Below, piece after piece: positions 6,430 through 7,476 of a stretch of DNA of 7,476 nucleotides. Within the stretch, counting starts at the first letter, position 1; each line of letters starts with the position of its first letter. Made by a program: the position numbers and the translations under genes. Source of the stretch: Hyphomonas sp. (GTDB lineage Bacteria > Pseudomonadota > Alphaproteobacteria > Caulobacterales > Hyphomonadaceae); NCBI GenBank assembly GCA_003486945.1, contig DNFL01000273.1, positions 740-8,215 on the forward strand, written 5' to 3'. A model generated the notes under the pieces. That model did no database searches. It worked only from the letters and a program-made list of their open reading frames with translations, and was not told the origin of the DNA.

Positions 6430-6493
6430 AGCGCCTGGTGCGGTCTGGCAATATGAATCTTCTGTCCATCCGCCGCATGCGCGCGCTTGACGC

Positions 6494-6508
6494 AGGGAGG
6501 TACCAATT
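6494..6508 (+). promoter_or_regulatory. Strong Shine-Dalgarno sequence followed by an ATT start codon
   Basis: AGGGAGG at 6494-6500 is followed by the 5-nt spacer TACCA and then ATT at 6506-6508, directly before CAG CTT ACA. In frame, TGA at 6488-6490 blocks any earlier start and only CGC AGG GAG GTA CCA precede the ATT, so no ATG, GTG, TTG or CTG is available here. The ATT sits exactly where Rrf2 proteins have their initiator Met. AUU initiation is known for E. coli infC and pcnB. Confidence 0.6.
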
Positions 6509-6952
6509 CAGCTTACAGCATATACCAATTATGCGCTCCGGACTTTGATGTTCTGCGCGCTTCACCCCGATAGGCTTGTCCGCGTGGAAGACGTTTCGAG
6601 CGCTTACGGAATTTCCAAAGCCCATTTGCTCAAAGCGGCCCGCCAGCTCGGTCAGCTTGGCTATCTTGAAAACCACCGGGGCCGCGCCGGCGGTATCAGG
6701 TTGGCAATGGCGCCGAGCAAAATCGTCATCGGAGAGGTCGTTCGCCATACCGAAGGCAATCTTGAGCTTGTCGAGTGTTTTAATTCCGATACCAATACTT
6801 GTCCCCTGATCGGTGTCTGCAAACTGAGCAACTTGTTTCGCACGGGGCTTCGCGCTTTTTTGGCTGAGCTTGACAAGGTGACACTTGAAGACATTGCCTC
6901 TGACAGGCGCAAGCTGCTCTTGCGTCTCGGCGGCATGGAAGCACGAACCTGA
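6506..6952 (+). CDS. nsrR: NsrR-type Rrf2 family Fe-S transcriptional regulator (probable ATT start)
   Basis: This 148-residue regulator has a winged helix-turn-helix (about residues 2-66). It opens with QLTAYTNYALRTLMFCALHP, then DVSSAYGISKAHLLKAARQL as the recognition region and GYLENHRGRAGGIRL as the wing. A dimerisation helix follows, with the three-Cys cluster Cys91, Cys99 and Cys105 in LVECF...TNTCPLIGVCKL. The C-x7-C-x5-C spacing and surrounding residues are those of NsrR proteins, which hold an Fe-S cluster destroyed by NO and repress NO-defence genes when the cluster is intact. Plain ATG/TTG starts at 6545-6548 would remove the first helix of the DNA-binding domain; the ATT at 6506 restores the full family length and has a strong Shine-Dalgarno sequence. 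It is divergent from cydA and probably controls it. A different Rrf2 subtype is possible. Confidence 0.87.
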   Translation: MQLTAYTNYALRTLMFCALHPDRLVRVEDVSSAYGISKAHLLKAARQLGQLGYLENHRGRAGGIRLAMAPSKIVIGEVVRHTEGNLELVECFNSDTNTCPLIGVCKLSNLFRTGLRAFLAELDKVTLEDIASDRRKLLLRLGGMEART

Positions 6953-6978
6953 CTTCGATCGCGGTATCAGGTAAAGCG

Positions 6979-7476
6979 TCATGCGTGCGGAGACCTGATT
7001 GCGGACTGCGCGCGTCTCGTGATCCACCAGACTACGATCACCATGATAGGTGTCAGGCCCGCAAGAAAAATCGCATCATTGACAATGATATCCGGGAGGC
7101 CCTTCAGGAGAATTCCTGTCAGGCCAACGAGGTAGTAGGTGATAGCAGCGACTGAGAGCCCTTCCACGGCTTGAGCCAGATGGACTTGCTGGCGCGCGCG
7201 CCATTCCATGGATTGAAGCAGCTTCTGGTTCTGCTGCTGAACCGAGTGATCAAGCCGGGTCCGCGTCAACGCCATGGCGCTGGAAACAGTTTCCGACACG
7301 GCGTCCAGGCGTCTTTCAAAAGCAGCAATGGTTTGGATGGCCGGGCCAAGTCGGTGTTCGATAAAACCCTTCAGTGTTTGGCGCTGACCGATGGGCTGCT
7401 CGTCGAGACTTTTGAGCCTTGCCAGTACGATGTCATAATAAGCCCGCGACGCTGCAAGACGGTAGCGAATGGACTC
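6979..7476 (-). CDS. DUF3422 family membrane protein, C-terminal 165 residues (gene runs off the window)
   Basis: The frame is open from the right edge to a TGA at 6979-6981. It holds ESIRYRLAASRAYYDIVLAR, a long helical stretch reaching RTRLDHSVQQQNQKLLQSME, then RARQQVHLAQAVEGLSVAAI, TYYLVGLTGILLKGLPDI and a last membrane segment, AGLTPIMVIVVWWITRRA. The coiled-coil region followed by two hydrophobic helices with the QAVEGLSVAAITYYLVGL motif is the C-terminal end of DUF3422 proteins, uncharacterised membrane proteins of about 420-450 residues common in proteobacteria. The N-terminal half lies outside the window. Internal ATGs such as that at 7299 are not the start, since family sequence continues upstream. 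It converges on the regulator gene with 26 bp between the two stops and no evident terminator hairpin there. Confidence 0.88.
   Translation of the reverse strand, partial: ESIRYRLAASRAYYDIVLARLKSLDEQPIGQRQTLKGFIEHRLGPAIQTIAAFERRLDAVSETVSSAMALTRTRLDHSVQQQNQKLLQSMEWRARQQVHLAQAVEGLSVAAITYYLVGLTGILLKGLPDIIVNDAIFLAGLTPIMVIVVWWITRRAQSAIRSPHA

Noticed and set aside
6427..6457. Candidate sigma-70 promoter for the regulator (TTAAGC ... TATGAA)
   Set aside because: The -35 match is weak and the spacing is about 19 bp; not strong enough to annotate.
6372..6505. FNR/Anr-type box upstream of cydA
   Set aside because: CIO and bd operons are often under FNR-type control, but no TTGAT-N4-ATCAA-like site could be found in this region.
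6518..6534. Short inverted repeat GCATA-N7-TATGC near the regulator start
   Set aside because: It is only a 5-bp arm and lies inside the regulator coding sequence if the ATT start is right, so chance is likely.
6372..7027. Minus-strand open frame across the regulator gene
   Set aside because: It is antisense to the Rrf2 protein, which has full family motifs and the conserved three-Cys cluster.

Overview
The window looks like chromosomal DNA of a moderately GC-rich Gram-negative bacterium, most probably an alphaproteobacterium. The signs are a CIO-type cytochrome bd oxidase with a DUF2474 subunit, a DUF3422 protein, an NsrR-type Rrf2 regulator and compact gene packing. The assignment comes from protein flavour only; there is no rRNA or other marker.

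Layout, read from high to low coordinates because almost everything is on the minus strand. The C-terminal part of a DUF3422 membrane protein (6979-7476, -) converges on an NsrR/Rrf2 Fe-S regulator (6506-6952, +). A 134-bp divergent region (6372-6505) separates the regulator from cydA (4965-6371, -). cydA is followed by cydB (3954-4955), a 42-residue DUF2474/CydX-like subunit (3826-3954) and an outer-membrane barrel-like protein (3071-3829); the last three reading frames are chained by stop/start overlaps. Next come a secreted ferritin-like DUF2202 protein (2468-3016), a DsrE-like lipoprotein gene broken by an in-frame TAG (2000-2464), and a cytochrome c'-like protein (1440-1973). After an intergenic region with a strong palindrome lie a 1-Cys peroxiredoxin (659-1294), a small unknown protein (272-508) and the start of a rhodanese-domain protein (1-192).

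The cluster reads as a respiratory and nitrosative/oxidative-stress unit: a cyanide/NO-tolerant quinol oxidase, a possible NO-binding cytochrome c', a thiol peroxidase, a diiron ferritin-like protein, and two sulfur-transfer or persulfide-type proteins, beside a regulator of the NO-sensing NsrR type.

Three observations stand out. (1) The regulator has no ATG, GTG, TTG or CTG at the family's start position; the only plausible full-length start is an ATT placed 5 nt after a strong Shine-Dalgarno sequence. (2) The regions upstream of cydA and of the peroxiredoxin carry related palindromes in the same orientation with the same centre (shared TAAGTGGYATTYT), suggesting a common operator. (3) The DsrE-like lipoprotein gene is intact in frame and sequence character except for one amber codon at position 64.
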